A stretch of DNA of 64,000 nucleotides from Taklimakanibacter deserti (GTDB taxonomy: Bacteria; Pseudomonadota; Alphaproteobacteria; Rhizobiales; Aestuariivirgaceae): assembly GCA_003574785.1 (NCBI GenBank), contig QORU01000005.1, positions 372,001 through 436,000 of the forward strand. The letters are read 5' to 3'. Both the position numbers and the translations under genes were made by a program. The notes below the pieces were generated by a model. The model had not been told where the DNA came from and ran no database searches. It saw only the letters and a program-made list of their open reading frames with translations. Positions 32,365 to 43,553 of the stretch are shown one piece after another. Within the stretch, counting starts at the first letter, position 1; every line of letters begins with the position of its first letter.

Positions 32365-32466
32365 GGAATCTTCTGCCTTTCATCAAAACGGGGGTGTCCG
32401 TTCCGGACGCCAGCTATCATGAATGGCTGATGGGCCGCAAGCATTCCGGCTCGCGCCTGAAGGGCG

Positions 32467-32925
32467 CTAGCGGTTCCAGGGCGAGCCGTCGTTCTTTTCC
32501 TGCTCTCGCTGCGGCGGCAGCCTGTCATCGTGGATTTCAACGGCTTCGCCGTCGATCACGACGCCGCCCTTGCGCGCCATTGGCCGGCTCATGCGCCGCT
32601 CGACGATCTTCCGCATGAACGGCAGGAGCAACAGGATGGCGGCGACATCGGACAGGAGACCGGGCAGGATAAAAAGGATGCCGGCCAGGATGCCGAGCAT
32701 GCCGGCAATGGCGGCGTTGGGGCCGATATAGCCTTTCTGGCTCGCTTCCCGGACCTCGTTGAGGGATCTGATGCCGGTATGGCGGATGGTCAGGCCGCCC
32801 AGGACGAAGCCCAGAATGACGGCGAGGACCGGAAACCAGGCACCAAACCATTGCCCGGTCTTAACCAGCAGGAAGAGCTCCAGCAGGCCGAGCGCAAAAA
32901 GGACAAAAATAATGGTTCTGATCAC
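32467..32925 (-). CDS. fxsA: FxsA family membrane protein
   Basis: A 152-residue protein beginning VIRTIIFVLFALGLLELFL, with further helices at about 25-45 and 70-95, and a hydrophilic tail. This matches FxsA, whose E. coli member lessens phage F exclusion; the native role is unclear. I chose the GTG because AGG lies six bases before it; the frame is open far upstream over the divergent gene, which is a shadow. secB follows after 102 bp. Confidence 0.85.
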   Translation of the reverse strand: MIRTIIFVLFALGLLELFLLVKTGQWFGAWFPVLAVILGFVLGGLTIRHTGIRSLNEVREASQKGYIGPNAAIAGMLGILAGILFILPGLLSDVAAILLLLPFMRKIVERRMSRPMARKGGVVIDGEAVEIHDDRLPPQREQEKNDGSPWNR

Positions 32926-33042
32926 CTTAAACCTGTAGGACAGTGAAGCAGCAGCGGCGGCCTTTGGACCGCGCCCCGGCCCTCCTATATAAGGAGGTTG
33001 AGACCCCGACTTCAATTTGGCCCAGACGGAAAGACCCGCGGA

Positions 33043-33759
33043 ATGATGAATCAGGCTTTTGACCCACTGAATCTGCTGATCCTTGCGATTGCAGTGGTGG
33101 TCATCTTGCGCCTGCGGTCGGTCCTGGGCAAACGCACCGGCAATGAGCGTCCGCCGGTCGATCCCTATGCCACTCAACGCCGCGCTGAAAAGCCGCAAGC
33201 GCCGGGCAATGTCATCAACCTGCCACAGCGTGAAAACGCGACCGAAAATTCGGCGTCGCAGCCGCCGGCGGAACCGGTCTGGACAGGCTATGCCGAGGCC
33301 GGCACCAGCGTCGCCAAGGGCCTTGAGAAGATCGCCGCCGCCGACGGCCAGTTCTCGACGAAAACCTTCGTCGAGGGCGCCAAGCTCGCTTACGAGATGG
33401 TGGTGACGGCCTTCGCCCAAGGCGACCGCCAGTCGCTCAAGAACCTCCTGTCGCGCGAAGTCTATGAAGGCTTCGCCAGGGCGATCGACGAGCGCGAGAA
33501 GGCCGGCCAGATCCTCGAATCGCGGTTTGTCGGCATCGACAAGGCCGATGTGACGGCCGCCGATCTCAAGGGCAAGCGCGCCAGCATCACCTTGCGCTTC
33601 ATTGCCGAATTCATCTCGGCGACCCTCAACAAGGCGGGCGAGGTCATCGACGGCGATCCCAAACAGGTGCGCCAGATCACCGATGTATGGACCTTCGAGC
33701 GCGACACCGCCTCGCGCGATCCCAATTGGAAGCTGGCAGCGACGGACGAGCCGGGCTGA
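33043..33759 (+). CDS. Tim44/TimA domain protein
   Basis: A 238-residue protein: N-terminal membrane helix (LNLLILAIAVVVILRLRSVLG, about 8-28), a polar linker, then the Tim44-like C-terminal fold with FVEGAKLAYEMVVTAFAQGD and LSREVYEGFARAI. In rhizobia these are membrane-anchored and linked to envelope or protein translocation functions by homology to mitochondrial Tim44. The ATG-ATG start is preceded by GGA; 15 more residues upstream are possible. Diverges from fxsA. Confidence 0.85.
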   Translation: MMNQAFDPLNLLILAIAVVVILRLRSVLGKRTGNERPPVDPYATQRRAEKPQAPGNVINLPQRENATENSASQPPAEPVWTGYAEAGTSVAKGLEKIAAADGQFSTKTFVEGAKLAYEMVVTAFAQGDRQSLKNLLSREVYEGFARAIDEREKAGQILESRFVGIDKADVTAADLKGKRASITLRFIAEFISATLNKAGEVIDGDPKQVRQITDVWTFERDTASRDPNWKLAATDEPG

Positions 33760-33768
33760 GCCCCTCAC

Positions 33769-34944
33769 ATGCGGGATGGCATCAGGATGCGCCGGCTCTT
33801 GAGTTTGGCCCTGCTTCTGGTCATGTGCGGGGGCATGAGCGCCGCAGCGAAACCCCCCTTCGAGGAAACGGATTTCCGCGCGATCGCCGGCTGGGCCGAC
33901 GTCGACCACGAGGCTGCGCTCGCGACCTTCAAGCGCTCATGCGCCGAGATCGAAGCGACCGGCCATGCTTTCCAGCGCAAGGTGGCCTATGGCGGGACCA
34001 GGCGCGACTGGCTGGCGGTCTGCCAGGGGCTCAAGACCGTCGCCGATGCGCGCCGCTTTTTCGAACAGGCCTTCACGCCGCTCATCGTGCGCGACGCCGA
34101 GCGTCCGCAAGGGCTGTTTACCGGCTATTACGAGCCTGAAGCCGAAGGCAGCCTGAAGCCCGGCGGCGCCTACAAGGTGCCGATCTATGCCAGGCCCGCC
34201 GATTTTGTCGGCTTCGATGCCAAGACCGCGAAGCGCCTGGGCCTTGCCTATGGCCGCACCGTCGATGGCAAGCCTCAGGCCTATTACACAAGGCGCGAGA
34301 TCGAGAACGGCGCACTCGAGGGCCGGGGCCTCGAGCTCGTCTGGCTCAAGGACTGGGCCGATGCGTTCTTCATCCAGGTCCAGGGCTCGGGCCGCGTGCG
34401 CCTGCCCGATGGCCAGGTGATACGGCTCGGCTTCGCGGCAAAGACCGGCCTTCCCTATACCGCCATTGGCGGGCTCCTGCTCCAGCGCGGCATCCTCACC
34501 CGCGAGGACGTGTCGATGCAGGCGATCAGGGCGTGGATGCGCCAGAACCCCAAGGATGCGCGCGAGCTGATGTGGGAGAACAAGTCCTTCGTATTCTTCC
34601 GCGAGATCCGGGGCGGGGATTCCGACCTCGGTCCGCCCGGCGCCCAGAAGGTCCCGTTGACACCGTTTCATTCGCTCGCCGTCGACCGCTCTCTATGGAT
34701 GTTCGGCACGCCGGTCTGGCTCGATACGCAGGCGCCCAAGGGCGAACGCGGAACGCTCGTGCCGTTCCGCAATCTCCTGGTGGCGCAGGACACCGGCACC
34801 GCGATCAAGGGCCATGCGCGGGGCGACGTTTTCTGGGGTGCGGGCGAGGAAGCGGCACTGACCGCGGGCCACATGAAAAGCCCGGGCCTGATGATCGTGC
34901 TTTTGCCCAAGGCGCTGGCCCAGCGGCTGCTCAGCCGGCAATGA
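33769..34944 (+). CDS. mltA: Membrane-bound lytic murein transglycosylase A
   Basis: A 391-residue MltA with 3D domain. A signal peptide is visible (RRLLSLALLLVMCGGMSAAA). Then GLFTGYYEPEAEGS, VQGSGRVRLPDG, and near the end LVAQDTGTAIKGHARGDVFWG with the catalytic Asp. It cuts glycan strands to 1,6-anhydro-MurNAc ends. The start could also be the ATG six codons downstream. Its stop overlaps the Smr gene (ATGA). Confidence 0.93.
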   Translation: MRDGIRMRRLLSLALLLVMCGGMSAAAKPPFEETDFRAIAGWADVDHEAALATFKRSCAEIEATGHAFQRKVAYGGTRRDWLAVCQGLKTVADARRFFEQAFTPLIVRDAERPQGLFTGYYEPEAEGSLKPGGAYKVPIYARPADFVGFDAKTAKRLGLAYGRTVDGKPQAYYTRREIENGALEGRGLELVWLKDWADAFFIQVQGSGRVRLPDGQVIRLGFAAKTGLPYTAIGGLLLQRGILTREDVSMQAIRAWMRQNPKDARELMWENKSFVFFREIRGGDSDLGPPGAQKVPLTPFHSLAVDRSLWMFGTPVWLDTQAPKGERGTLVPFRNLLVAQDTGTAIKGHARGDVFWGAGEEAALTAGHMKSPGLMIVLLPKALAQRLLSRQ

Positions 34945-35519
34945 CCCGCAAGCTCCCACCCGATTATGCTTTGTGGGAAGACGTCGCGCGGACCGTGAAG
35001 CCGCTTCACAGGTCCAAAGCGAAGAAGAAATCCGAGACCAAGGCAAAGGCCGAAGCCCCTCAAGCGGCGAGGGCTGAAAAGCCGGCCAAGCCCATCCTGC
35101 GGGCACCGCCGGCACGCCACGATCCGCCGGCATTGACCGGCCTCGACCGCAGAAGCGAGCGCCGCATGACCCGCGGCCAGGTCGAGATCGAAGGCCGCAT
35201 CGATCTGCATGGCACCGGCATCGAGCGCTCGCGCGAGCGTCTCCTGAATTTCCTGGTGACGTCCAGGGCGCAGGGCCTGCGCCTGGTCTTGGTGATCACC
35301 GGCAAGGGTGCCTCGCCCTTCACCCGCCACACGCTGCACGGCTCGGATCACTATCATGCGCCGGAACGCCAGGGCCGCTTGCGCCGCCTGGTGCCGGACT
35401 GGTTCCATGAAGGCCAATTCCGCGAGCATGTCGCGGGCTTCCAGCCGGCGCATCCGCGCCATGGCGGGGGCGGCGCCTTTTATGTGAAGCTCAGGAAGAA
35501 AGAGCGGAGGGCAGGATGA
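34941..35519 (+). CDS. Smr-domain protein
   Basis: A 192-residue protein. A basic, Lys/Ala-rich N-terminal half (about 20-75) precedes a Smr domain with IDLHGTGIERSRERL (the DLHG motif) and LVLVITGKG (the TGKG motif), typical of Smr/MutS2 C-terminal nucleases. The role of stand-alone versions is not settled. Overlaps mltA upstream and the XRE regulator downstream by four bases each. Confidence 0.88.
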   Translation: MTRKLPPDYALWEDVARTVKPLHRSKAKKKSETKAKAEAPQAARAEKPAKPILRAPPARHDPPALTGLDRRSERRMTRGQVEIEGRIDLHGTGIERSRERLLNFLVTSRAQGLRLVLVITGKGASPFTRHTLHGSDHYHAPERQGRLRRLVPDWFHEGQFREHVAGFQPAHPRHGGGGAFYVKLRKKERRAG

Positions 35520-35884
35520 CGCCCTTTGGCGAGCGCATGCGCAAGCTGCGCGCCGAGCGCAAGGTCACGCTGAAGGAGATGGCCGAGGAGATCGGGGTGT
35601 CGAGCGCTTATCTCTCGGCGCTGGAGCACGGCAAGCGCGGCCGGCCGGGCTGGCATCTGCTGCAGCGCATCATCAGCTATTTCAACATCATCTGGGACGA
35701 GGCCGAGGATGTCGTGCGCCTGGCGCGCATCTCGCATCCGCGCGTGGTCATCGACACGTCGGGTCTCGAGCCTTCCGCCACCGAGCTCGCCAATCGCCTG
35801 GCCGACGATATTTCGACCCTCGACCAGAAGGATCTCGCCGAGATGCTCGCCGTGCTCAACCGGCGCAAGCAGAAGAAGAAATAG
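35516..35884 (+). CDS. XRE-family transcriptional regulator
   Basis: A 122-residue protein with an N-terminal HTH (about 5-60): MRKLRAERKVTLKEMAEEIG and SSAYLSALEHGKRGRP. The C-terminal part is short and helical, ending RRKQKKK. No ligand domain is seen. Coupled to the Smr gene. The target is unknown. Confidence 0.85.
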   Translation: MTPFGERMRKLRAERKVTLKEMAEEIGVSSAYLSALEHGKRGRPGWHLLQRIISYFNIIWDEAEDVVRLARISHPRVVIDTSGLEPSATELANRLADDISTLDQKDLAEMLAVLNRRKQKKK

Positions 35885-35893
35885 GTCTGGATC

Positions 35894-36772
35894 TCAATCG
35901 GCGTAGCTGCCGATGAGGACGAGATTGAGCCGGTCGGGCTGGACGCTGTTGCCGGGCTGCATGACGACCGACTGCGCCTGGTAGACAGGGTCGGTGCGCA
36001 CCAGCGAATAGAGTTTTGCCGCCATACGGGTCTCGTCGCTGAAAGTGAGCCGGTATTTGACGGTGACCAGGATGAACGGGGAGATGACGGACATGCCCTC
36101 ATATTCCTCGAGGCCCATGCCGGCCGTTTTGACCTCGCTGAACTGCTCGCCCTTCGACAAGGTGTGGCCGAGCCGCCCGGCGGTGTTGAAGTCGCCGGAC
36201 CGGCGCTTGATCACGTCGACGGCTTTGAAAGGCTGCTTCTCCTGGCAGAAGATCACCGGATGAGCGAGAACGGCGACCGCGGGCGTGGGGCCGATATTCT
36301 CGGTGCCGATCTTGAGCGGAATGGAGGCGCCGGCGCCGTCGAAGGCCAATGTGCCGGCGAGCTCGACGGTGAAGGTCACCCATGGGCGCTGCGTGGCGAT
36401 GAGCACCTGCTCGGCGATGCCGGCGGACCGCTTGGCGGCTTCGGCGGTGGCCTGGGTGGCCTCGGCCAGCGACCGGTTTGTCGCCACCAGGGCATCGCCC
36501 GTCACCCGCGTTTCGCTGACCAGAGCGCGGGTCGCGCGCCACATGAGCCAAATGGCTACACCCAGGATGACGGTGAAGATGGCGAGGATCTCGGCGGCAT
36601 TCGCCCGCGCATATTCGCCGAGGCAACGTCTTGATTCCAAAAGGGAGTCATAGAAGCTGGCACCGACCGTCATCCCCTGCCGGCAGGTCTGCAGGTCGGA
36701 TGATGTCCACACCATCCAAGCGACGATCGCCGCGATGATAAGCGCAACGATCCAATGGCCCAACGTCCGCAT
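35894..36772 (-). CDS. Hypothetical two-helix membrane protein
   Basis: A 292-residue protein that I do not recognise. Two hydrophobic helices (about 8-24 and 61-79) are separated by a Cys-containing loop; a coiled-coil-like helix rich in Ala/Thr/Glu (about 85-118) follows, then a C-terminal beta-rich domain with RPWVTFTVELAG and ENIGPTPAVAVLAHP. Helix pattern and RPW/GPTPA segments recall phage- or defence-neighbourhood proteins, but nothing fixes a function. It lies 144 bp downstream of hslU on the same strand. Confidence 0.7.
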   Translation of the reverse strand: MRTLGHWIVALIIAAIVAWMVWTSSDLQTCRQGMTVGASFYDSLLESRRCLGEYARANAAEILAIFTVILGVAIWLMWRATRALVSETRVTGDALVATNRSLAEATQATAEAAKRSAGIAEQVLIATQRPWVTFTVELAGTLAFDGAGASIPLKIGTENIGPTPAVAVLAHPVIFCQEKQPFKAVDVIKRRSGDFNTAGRLGHTLSKGEQFSEVKTAGMGLEEYEGMSVISPFILVTVKYRLTFSDETRMAAKLYSLVRTDPVYQAQSVVMQPGNSVQPDRLNLVLIGSYAD

Positions 36773-36807
36773 TCTTGGTGGCCCCTTGTGATCGAGCCAC
36801 CTTTAGA

Positions 36808-36850
36808 GCAAATCCTGCCCAAGTTGAAGGCTTTGGCGATGAGGATTTGC
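36808..36850. repeat. Inverted repeat downstream of hslU
   Basis: GCAAATCCT (36808-36816) and AGGATTTGC (36842-36850) form a 9-bp stem over a 25-nt loop in the gap after hslU. It resembles intergenic palindromes seen in rhizobia; there is no T run. Confidence 0.5.
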
Positions 36851-36916
36851 CTTAAAATATTGATTTGGCGTGAAACCTTTTCGACGACGTGAACTTCGCC
36901 GGGATGGGGGCGAGTG

Positions 36917-38221
36917 TCACAAAATGAACTTCGACAGGTCCGTGTTGCGGGCGAGGTCGCCGATGTTTTTTTCCACGAAGGTTTTATCGATCTTCACCGT
37001 CTCGCCGGACCGGTCGGTCGCCGAATAGCTCACCTCGTCGAGGACGCGTTCCATCACCGTCTGCAGGCGCCGCGCGCCGATATTCTCGATCGCGGCGTTG
37101 ATCTCGGCCGCGATATCGGCGAGCGCATCGATGCCGTCCTCGCTGAAGTCCAATGTCACACCCTCGGTCTTGAGCAGTGCCTTGTATTGCTTGATCAGGC
37201 TCGCCTCGGGCTCCGTCAGGATGCGGCGGAAATCGTCGCGGGTCAGCGCCTTGAGCTCGACCCGGATCGGCAGGCGGCCTTGCAGTTCGGGCAGGAGGTC
37301 GGAGGGCTTGGCGATATGGAAGGCGCCGGAGGCGATGAACAAAATATGATCGGTCCGCACCGGTCCGTATTTAGTCGACACCGTCGTGCCCTCGATCAGC
37401 GGCAGGAGGTCACGCTGCACGCCTTCGCGGCTCACATCGGCGCCCTGGCGTTCCGAGCGGGCGCAGATCTTGTCGACCTCGTCCAGGAACACGATGCCGT
37501 TGTTCTCGGTGGCGTTGATCGCCTCCTGGGTGATCTGGTCCTGGTCGAGCAGCTTGTCGCTTTCCTCGGCGAGCAGCACCTCATGGCTCGCCTTGACCGA
37601 CATGCGCTTCTGCTTGAGGCGGTGGCCGAAGGCCTTGCCCAGCATGTCGGAGAGATTGATCACGCTCGCCGAGGAGCCCGGCATGCCGGGAATGTCGAAG
37701 CTCGGCACCGAGGGCGAGTCCATGATCTGGACCTCGATCTCCTTGGCATCGAGCTCACCCGTGCGCAGCTTCTTGCGGAAGCTCTCGCGCGTCGTCTCCG
37801 ACGCATTCGCGCCGACGAGCGCGTCGAGCACGCGGCGCTCGGCATTGAGATGGGCCTGCGCCTCGACGTCCTTGCGTCGGGCCGCCTTGACCATGGCGAC
37901 CGCCGCTTCCAGGAGGTCGCGGATCATCTGCTCGACATCGCGCCCGACATAGCCGACCTCGGTGAATTTCGTCGCCTCGACCTTGATGAAGGGCGCGTTG
38001 GCGAGCTTGGCGAGGCGGCGCGCGATCTCGGTCTTGCCGACGCCGGTCGGCCCGATCATCAGGATGTTCTTGGGCATCACCTCTTCGCGCAGGGGCTCTT
38101 CGAGCTGCTTGCGCCGCCAGCGGTTGCGCAGCGCGATGGCGACGGCGCGCTTGGCGTCCTTCTGGCCGACGATGTGGCGGTCGAGTTCGGAAACGATTTC
38201 GCGGGGAGTGAAGTCGGTCAT
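36917..38221 (-). CDS. hslU: HslU, ATPase of the HslUV protease
   Basis: A 434-residue AAA+ unfoldase: [22 protein letters not shown], Walker [10 protein letters not shown], Walker B FLDEVDKI, sensor region, and C-terminal tail DLSKFIL that docks in HslV. The ATG giving MTDFTPREI matches the family; the open frame upstream overlaps the preceding membrane gene and is a shadow. Confidence 0.96.
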   Translation of the reverse strand: MTDFTPREIVSELDRHIVGQKDAKRAVAIALRNRWRRKQLEEPLREEVMPKNILMIGPTGVGKTEIARRLAKLANAPFIKVEATKFTEVGYVGRDVEQMIRDLLEAAVAMVKAARRKDVEAQAHLNAERRVLDALVGANASETTRESFRKKLRTGELDAKEIEVQIMDSPSVPSFDIPGMPGSSASVINLSDMLGKAFGHRLKQKRMSVKASHEVLLAEESDKLLDQDQITQEAINATENNGIVFLDEVDKICARSERQGADVSREGVQRDLLPLIEGTTVSTKYGPVRTDHILFIASGAFHIAKPSDLLPELQGRLPIRVELKALTRDDFRRILTEPEASLIKQYKALLKTEGVTLDFSEDGIDALADIAAEINAAIENIGARRLQTVMERVLDEVSYSATDRSGETVKIDKTFVEKNIGDLARNTDLSKFIL

Positions 38222-38232
38222 GGATGGCTCAT

Positions 38233-39270
38233 TCAGGCTCTGACGACCGGCAAATGCCGGGCAAGGATGGTGGGGACGAATTGCATGACGGCACGGCGCG
38301 CCCGATGCCAGCCGACGCCAAGGAGAATGACGGATGCGCCCATCAGGAGGAGCGTGATCCAGATGGCATTCTGCTCGCCGCCGAGCTGGCTGAAGGCATA
38401 GACCAAGGCGCCGCCCAGATAGGCGAGCGAGGAGACGAGGAAGGCGCGGCGGTCGATGACGAGCGCGATGAGCGCGAAGAGGACGACGGCGGCAATGGTC
38501 AGGATGTTGGACTGCGCCGTCACGTCCTGGCCGGAGGAGATGATACCGGCAATGGGATGGACGATGAGCGGTGCCGCGATGAGCGTGAGCCAGAAGCCGC
38601 AATCGGAGCGGCGCGTCAGGCGTTCGCGATCCGACATGTCGTACCACTGTGCTGCCGCCAGCGTGGCAAAGCCGGCAATGAGGAACAGGATATAGATGAC
38701 GCCTTGCGAGGGCTCGTCGAACAGCCGGACACAGACATCGAGAAAGGTCACGACGCAGCTGCCGGCCAGCAGCAGCAGCGCGAAAGGCAGCCGGAAACGG
38801 AGATAAAAGAGAAGTGCGGCGACAATTGCCGCGAGGCCGGGGAGCCGCATATCGGCAGAGGTTGCAAACCAGGCCGTTTCTTCACTCCCCATGCTGATCA
38901 CGCCATGAACGTAGTAAGCAAGGCCCGGCACGATGAAGATCGCCAGCACGATGCTCGGCAAGGTGAGCTTGAGCTTGCGGGTCAGATATTCGGCGAGCCC
39001 CCACATTACGGCGATGAAGACGACCGGGAACGCCACGCCGAGGGAGGGGAGCGTCGCTGCGGCCGCCCATAGGCCGACACCCAGCAGCACGACGCCGAGG
39101 GCGATGAAGAACTCATTGAAGTTCTTCATGAACACGAAGCGCTCGTCGCTCAGCGCATGCTGATGACGTGCCGCATGCCGTTTGGCCGGCAGGTCTTGAA
39201 GGGCGAGCGCCTGCTGTTCGGTGATGATGCCGGATCTGACGGCCTCATCGAGATCGGCGCGCGTCAGCAT
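38233..39270 (-). CDS. Polytopic membrane protein (DUF2157-like)
   Basis: A 345-residue protein: a cytoplasmic N-terminal segment ([27 protein letters not shown], about 1-50) like that of DUF2157 proteins, then roughly ten hydrophobic helices to the C-terminus. The start overlaps the last codons of hslV by seven bases, and hslU begins 11 bases after its stop, so it is built into the hslVU operon. The function is unknown. Confidence 0.78.
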   Translation of the reverse strand: MLTRADLDEAVRSGIITEQQALALQDLPAKRHAARHQHALSDERFVFMKNFNEFFIALGVVLLGVGLWAAAATLPSLGVAFPVVFIAVMWGLAEYLTRKLKLTLPSIVLAIFIVPGLAYYVHGVISMGSEETAWFATSADMRLPGLAAIVAALLFYLRFRLPFALLLLAGSCVVTFLDVCVRLFDEPSQGVIYILFLIAGFATLAAAQWYDMSDRERLTRRSDCGFWLTLIAAPLIVHPIAGIISSGQDVTAQSNILTIAAVVLFALIALVIDRRAFLVSSLAYLGGALVYAFSQLGGEQNAIWITLLLMGASVILLGVGWHRARRAVMQFVPTILARHLPVVRA

Positions 39271-39809
39271 TCGAGGGCTTCGACGGTCACATTGTCGTTG
39301 GTGTAGACGCAGATCTCGGCGGCGATGGCCATCGCCTTGCGGGCGATCGCCTCGGCATCCATGTCGGTGTCGATCAAGGCGCGTGCCGCCGCCAGCGCAT
39401 AATTGCCGCCCGAGCCGATGCCGATCAGGCTGCGCTCGGGCTCGAGCACGTCGCCCGTGCCGGTCAGGACCAGGCTCACTTGCTTGTCGGCGACGATCAT
39501 CATGGCTTCGAGGCGCCTGAGATAGCGGTCGGTGCGCCAGTCCTTGGCGAGCTCGACGCAGGCGCGGGTGAGCTGGAGCGGATATTGCTCGAGCTTGGCC
39601 TCGAGCCGCTCGAACAGCGTCATGGCATCGGCCGTCGCCCCGGCGAAGCCGGAGATGACCGCCCCGCCCGCCAACGGCCGCACTTTTCGGGCATTGGACT
39701 TGATCACCGTCTGGCCGATGGACACCTGGCCGTCGCCCGCGATCACCACCCGGTTGCCCTTGCGGAGGGAAAGGATGGTCGTGCCGTGCCACTGCTGGGG
39801 ATCGCTCAT
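39264..39809 (-). CDS. hslV: HslV, peptidase of the HslUV protease
   Basis: A 181-residue N-terminal-Thr peptidase. WHGTTIL carries the Thr (about residue 10) that becomes the nucleophile after propeptide removal; [11 protein letters not shown] and [18 protein letters not shown] follow. AGGAG sits before the chosen ATG. It is first in hslV-membrane gene-hslU, and divergent from hisB. Confidence 0.96.
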   Translation of the reverse strand: MSDPQQWHGTTILSLRKGNRVVIAGDGQVSIGQTVIKSNARKVRPLAGGAVISGFAGATADAMTLFERLEAKLEQYPLQLTRACVELAKDWRTDRYLRRLEAMMIVADKQVSLVLTGTGDVLEPERSLIGIGSGGNYALAAARALIDTDMDAEAIARKAMAIAAEICVYTNDNVTVEALEC

Positions 39810-39983
39810 GGGTCTCCTGGTCGCCAAAATTGCCGGGACGGCCCCGGCAGGGCGTCATGTAGGCCCTGCGCACCGTTAAGAAAAGCCTTCAGGCCTGACT
39901 CTTAGGTCAAGTTGGAGCAGCTAAAGGGTAGCAGGCTTCTGCTGCACCTGCTAAGAGACCCGCCGCAACAAAGGGTTAAGGCC

Positions 39984-40577
39984 ATGCGCAAGGCCAGCAT
40001 CGAACGCAAGACGACCGAGACCGAGATTTCGGCGAGCGTCGATCTCGACGGCAAAGGCGCCTATGAGGTCAAGACCGGCATAGGCTTCCTCGATCATATG
40101 CTGGAGCAATTGGCCCGCCATTCGCTGATCGACATCAAGCTGAAGGCCAAGGGCGACCTCCATATCGATTTCCACCACACGACCGAGGATTCAGGCATTG
40201 CGCTCGGCCAGGCGGTGGCCAAAGCCTTGGGCGACCGCAAGGGGATCAGGCGCTATGCGAGCCTGCATTTGCCGATGGACGAGGCGCTGACCCGCGCCGC
40301 CATCGACGTCTCGGGCCGCCCCTATCTTGTCTGGAAGGTCGATTTCTCGAGCCCGAAGATCGGCGACTTCGACACCGAGCTGGTGCGCGAATGGTTCCAG
40401 GCCTTCGCCATGAATGCCGGCGTGACGCTCCATGTCGAGACGCTCCACGGCGACAACAACCATCATATTGCCGAAAGCTGCTTCAAGGCCCTGGCGCGTG
40501 CCTTGCGTGAGGCGATCGAGATCGATCCGCGCCAGAAGGACCGCATACCCTCGACCAAAGGATCATTGAAAGGCTGA
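39984..40577 (+). CDS. hisB: Imidazoleglycerol-phosphate dehydratase
   Basis: A 197-residue mono-functional His[35 protein letters not shown] and [19 protein letters not shown] with the Mn-binding His/Glu sets. I chose the ATG giving [10 protein letters not shown]; an upstream TTG adds unrelated residues. It heads a seven-gene cluster to coaA in which nearly every pair overlaps. Confidence 0.96.
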   Translation: MRKASIERKTTETEISASVDLDGKGAYEVKTGIGFLDHMLEQLARHSLIDIKLKAKGDLHIDFHHTTEDSGIALGQAVAKALGDRKGIRRYASLHLPMDEALTRAAIDVSGRPYLVWKVDFSSPKIGDFDTELVREWFQAFAMNAGVTLHVETLHGDNNHHIAESCFKALARALREAIEIDPRQKDRIPSTKGSLKG

Positions 40578-41044
40578 TGGCCTGGTGGACCGCCCATAAT
40601 CAGCCCGGCAAGGGCGCCGATGACGTCGTCTTCCTGCGCGAAGGTTTCAGCTGGTGGGCGCTGCTCTTTCCGCTGCCCTGGCTCGTGATCAAGGGCATGT
40701 GGATCGTCCTTCTCGTGGCGCTCGGCGCGCAATTCGCCATCTGGGCGATCGCCGAAGCCTTAGGCGCTGGCGATATGATGCGGCTGATCTTCAGCTTCGC
40801 CATCAATCTCATTCTTGCTTTCGAGGGCAACAATCTGTTGCGCTGGACCTATGAGCGGCGCGGCTTCGAGGAATTGGGCCTCGTCCACGGCGATGACATC
40901 GACGAAGCCGAATATCGCTTTTTCACCGAGATCGGCCTTCCACAGGCACCGGCCGTAACGGAGGTCGAGCAGCCTCCGGTCTTCTCCTCGCGCTGGAAGC
41001 CGGAGGAGCCTGATTTCATCTTTCCGGGATTCGGTCGCTCATGA
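40577..41044 (+). CDS. DUF2628 membrane protein
   Basis: A 155-residue protein with the N-terminal [21 protein letters not shown] motif, three membrane helices to about residue 95, and a charged C-terminal tail. DUF2628 genes commonly sit between hisB and hisH in rhizobia, but no role in histidine synthesis is known. TGATG overlap with hisB and ATGA with hisH. Confidence 0.88.
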   Translation: MAWWTAHNQPGKGADDVVFLREGFSWWALLFPLPWLVIKGMWIVLLVALGAQFAIWAIAEALGAGDMMRLIFSFAINLILAFEGNNLLRWTYERRGFEELGLVHGDDIDEAEYRFFTEIGLPQAPAVTEVEQPPVFSSRWKPEEPDFIFPGFGRS

Positions 41045-41688
41045 GCGTCGCCATCATCGATTATGGCTCCGGCAATCTCCATTCCGCCGCCAAGGCGTTC
41101 GAGCGGGCGGCCCGCGATAGCGTTTCGCAGCTGAGGATCGAGGTGACGGCGGATCCGGAGAAAGTGCGCAAGGCCGAGCGCATCGTGCTGCCGGGCGTCG
41201 GCGCTTTCCGCGACTGCCGCGACGGGCTCAAGGCGGTCCCCGGCATGTGGGAGACGGTCGAAGAGGAAGTCTCGCACGGCAAGCCCTTCTTCGGCATCTG
41301 TGTCGGCATGCAATTGATGGCCGAGCGCGGCCTCGAGCATGTCGAGACGAAAGGCTTCGGCTGGATCAAGGGCGATGTGAAGGTGATCGAGCCCGAGGAT
41401 TCGACGCTCAAGATCCCGCATATGGGCTGGAACACGCTCGATAGTGCCCGTCCGCATGCGCTCTTCGACGGCATCGCGCTCGGCGATCAGGGCCTCCATG
41501 CCTATTTCGTCCATTCCTATCATCTCGCTTTGCGCGATCCCTCCGCTCTCGTCGCGACCGCCGATTATGGCGGCGCCGTCACCGCTTTCGTTGCCCGCGA
41601 CAATGTGGCGGGAAGCCAGTTCCATCCCGAGAAGAGCCAGGCTTTGGGCCTCGCTCTCATCGGCAATTTCCTGAAATGGCGGCCATGA
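41041..41688 (+). CDS. hisH: Imidazole glycerol phosphate synthase, glutamine amidotransferase subunit
   Basis: A 215-residue class-I amidotransferase: [10 protein letters not shown], the nucleophile Cys in GICVGMQLM and His/Glu in QFHPEKSQ. It supplies ammonia to HisF. Translationally coupled on both sides. Confidence 0.96.
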   Translation: MSVAIIDYGSGNLHSAAKAFERAARDSVSQLRIEVTADPEKVRKAERIVLPGVGAFRDCRDGLKAVPGMWETVEEEVSHGKPFFGICVGMQLMAERGLEHVETKGFGWIKGDVKVIEPEDSTLKIPHMGWNTLDSARPHALFDGIALGDQGLHAYFVHSYHLALRDPSALVATADYGGAVTAFVARDNVAGSQFHPEKSQALGLALIGNFLKWRP

Positions 41689-42415
41689 TCCTGTTCCCGG
41701 CGATCGATCTCAAAGGCGGCCAATGCGTCAGGCTGAAGCTCGGCGACATGGCGCAGGCGACGGTCTTCAATGACGATCCGGCCGCCCAGGCGAAGAGTTT
41801 TGAAGCCCAGGGCTTCTCCTGGCTGCATCTCGTCGATCTCGACGGCGCCTTCGCCGGCAGGCCGGTGAATGCGCAAGCCGTCGAAGCCATTCTCGGGGCC
41901 GTCACCATCCCGGTGCAATTGGGCGGCGGCATCCGTGACCTCAAGCAGATCGAGGCCTGGCTGGCGCGCGGCATCGCCCGCGTGATCCTGGGCACCGTTG
42001 CCTTGCGCAATCCGGATCTGGTGCGCGAGGCCTGCCGCAAGTTTCCCGGCCGCGTCGCTGTCGGCATCGACGCCAAGGGCGGAAAGGTCGCGGTCGAAGG
42101 CTGGGCCGAGACGTCGGAGATGTCGGCGGTCGAGCTGGCGCACCGCTTCGCCGATGCGGGCGTTGCCGCCATCATCTTCACCGATGTCGACCGCGACGGC
42201 GTGCTGAAGGGAATTAATATCGAGGCGACACTATCATTGGCGCACTCGACGGGCATTCCGGTGATCGCCTCGGGCGGCCTTGCCTCGCTCGCCGATATCA
42301 GGCGCCTGCTCGCGCCCGATTGCCGGATCCTCGAGGGCGCCATATCCGGCCGGGCCCTTTATGACGGAAGGCTCGATGCGGCCGAAGCCTTGAAGCTCAT
42401 TGCCGAGGCGGCGTG

Positions 42416-42416
<1 letters not shown>
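41685..42416 (+). CDS. hisA: ProFAR isomerase HisA
   Basis: A 243-residue (beta/alpha)8 enzyme starting [17 protein letters not shown], with catalytic Asp 8, LGGGIRDL and [13 protein letters not shown] [13 protein letters not shown]. The ATG chosen forms ATGA with the hisH stop; an ATG three codons upstream is less typical. Confidence 0.96.
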
Positions 42417-43206
<790 letters not shown>

Positions 43207-43210
<4 letters not shown>

Positions 43211-43548
43211 CGGATATCGCACGCCACAAGCTCGAGGCTCTGGCCGAGCTCGCCGACACGGTGACCGCCCGCAAGGGGGCGTCGCCCGAGATCTCCTATA
43301 CCGCCAAGCTCCTTTCCCAGGGCATCGAGAAATGCGCCAAGAAGGTGGGCGAGGAGGCGATCGAGGCGGCTCTTGCCGCCGTCAAAGGCGACCGCGACCA
43401 TCTCAAGCTCGAGGCGGCCGATCTTTTCTATCATCTGATCGTGCTGCTCGAGGCGTCGGGCCTGCCGCTCGCCGAGGTGATGGGCGAGCTCGAAAAACGG
43501 GTCGGCGTCTCCGGCATCGCCGAAAAGGCGAGCCGCAAGCAGGTATAG
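43207..43548 (+). CDS. hisE: Phosphoribosyl-ATP pyrophosphatase
   Basis: A 113-residue MazG-like all-alpha enzyme: [26 protein letters not shown] and the [13 protein letters not shown] metal-binding helix. Second step of histidine synthesis. ATGA overlap with hisF; coaA begins five bases later. Confidence 0.95.
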
Positions 43549-43553
43549 AACCG

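Noticed and set aside
39810..39983. Histidine attenuator leader before hisB
   Set aside because: No short ORF with a run of His codons; only a weak 5-bp hairpin is present.
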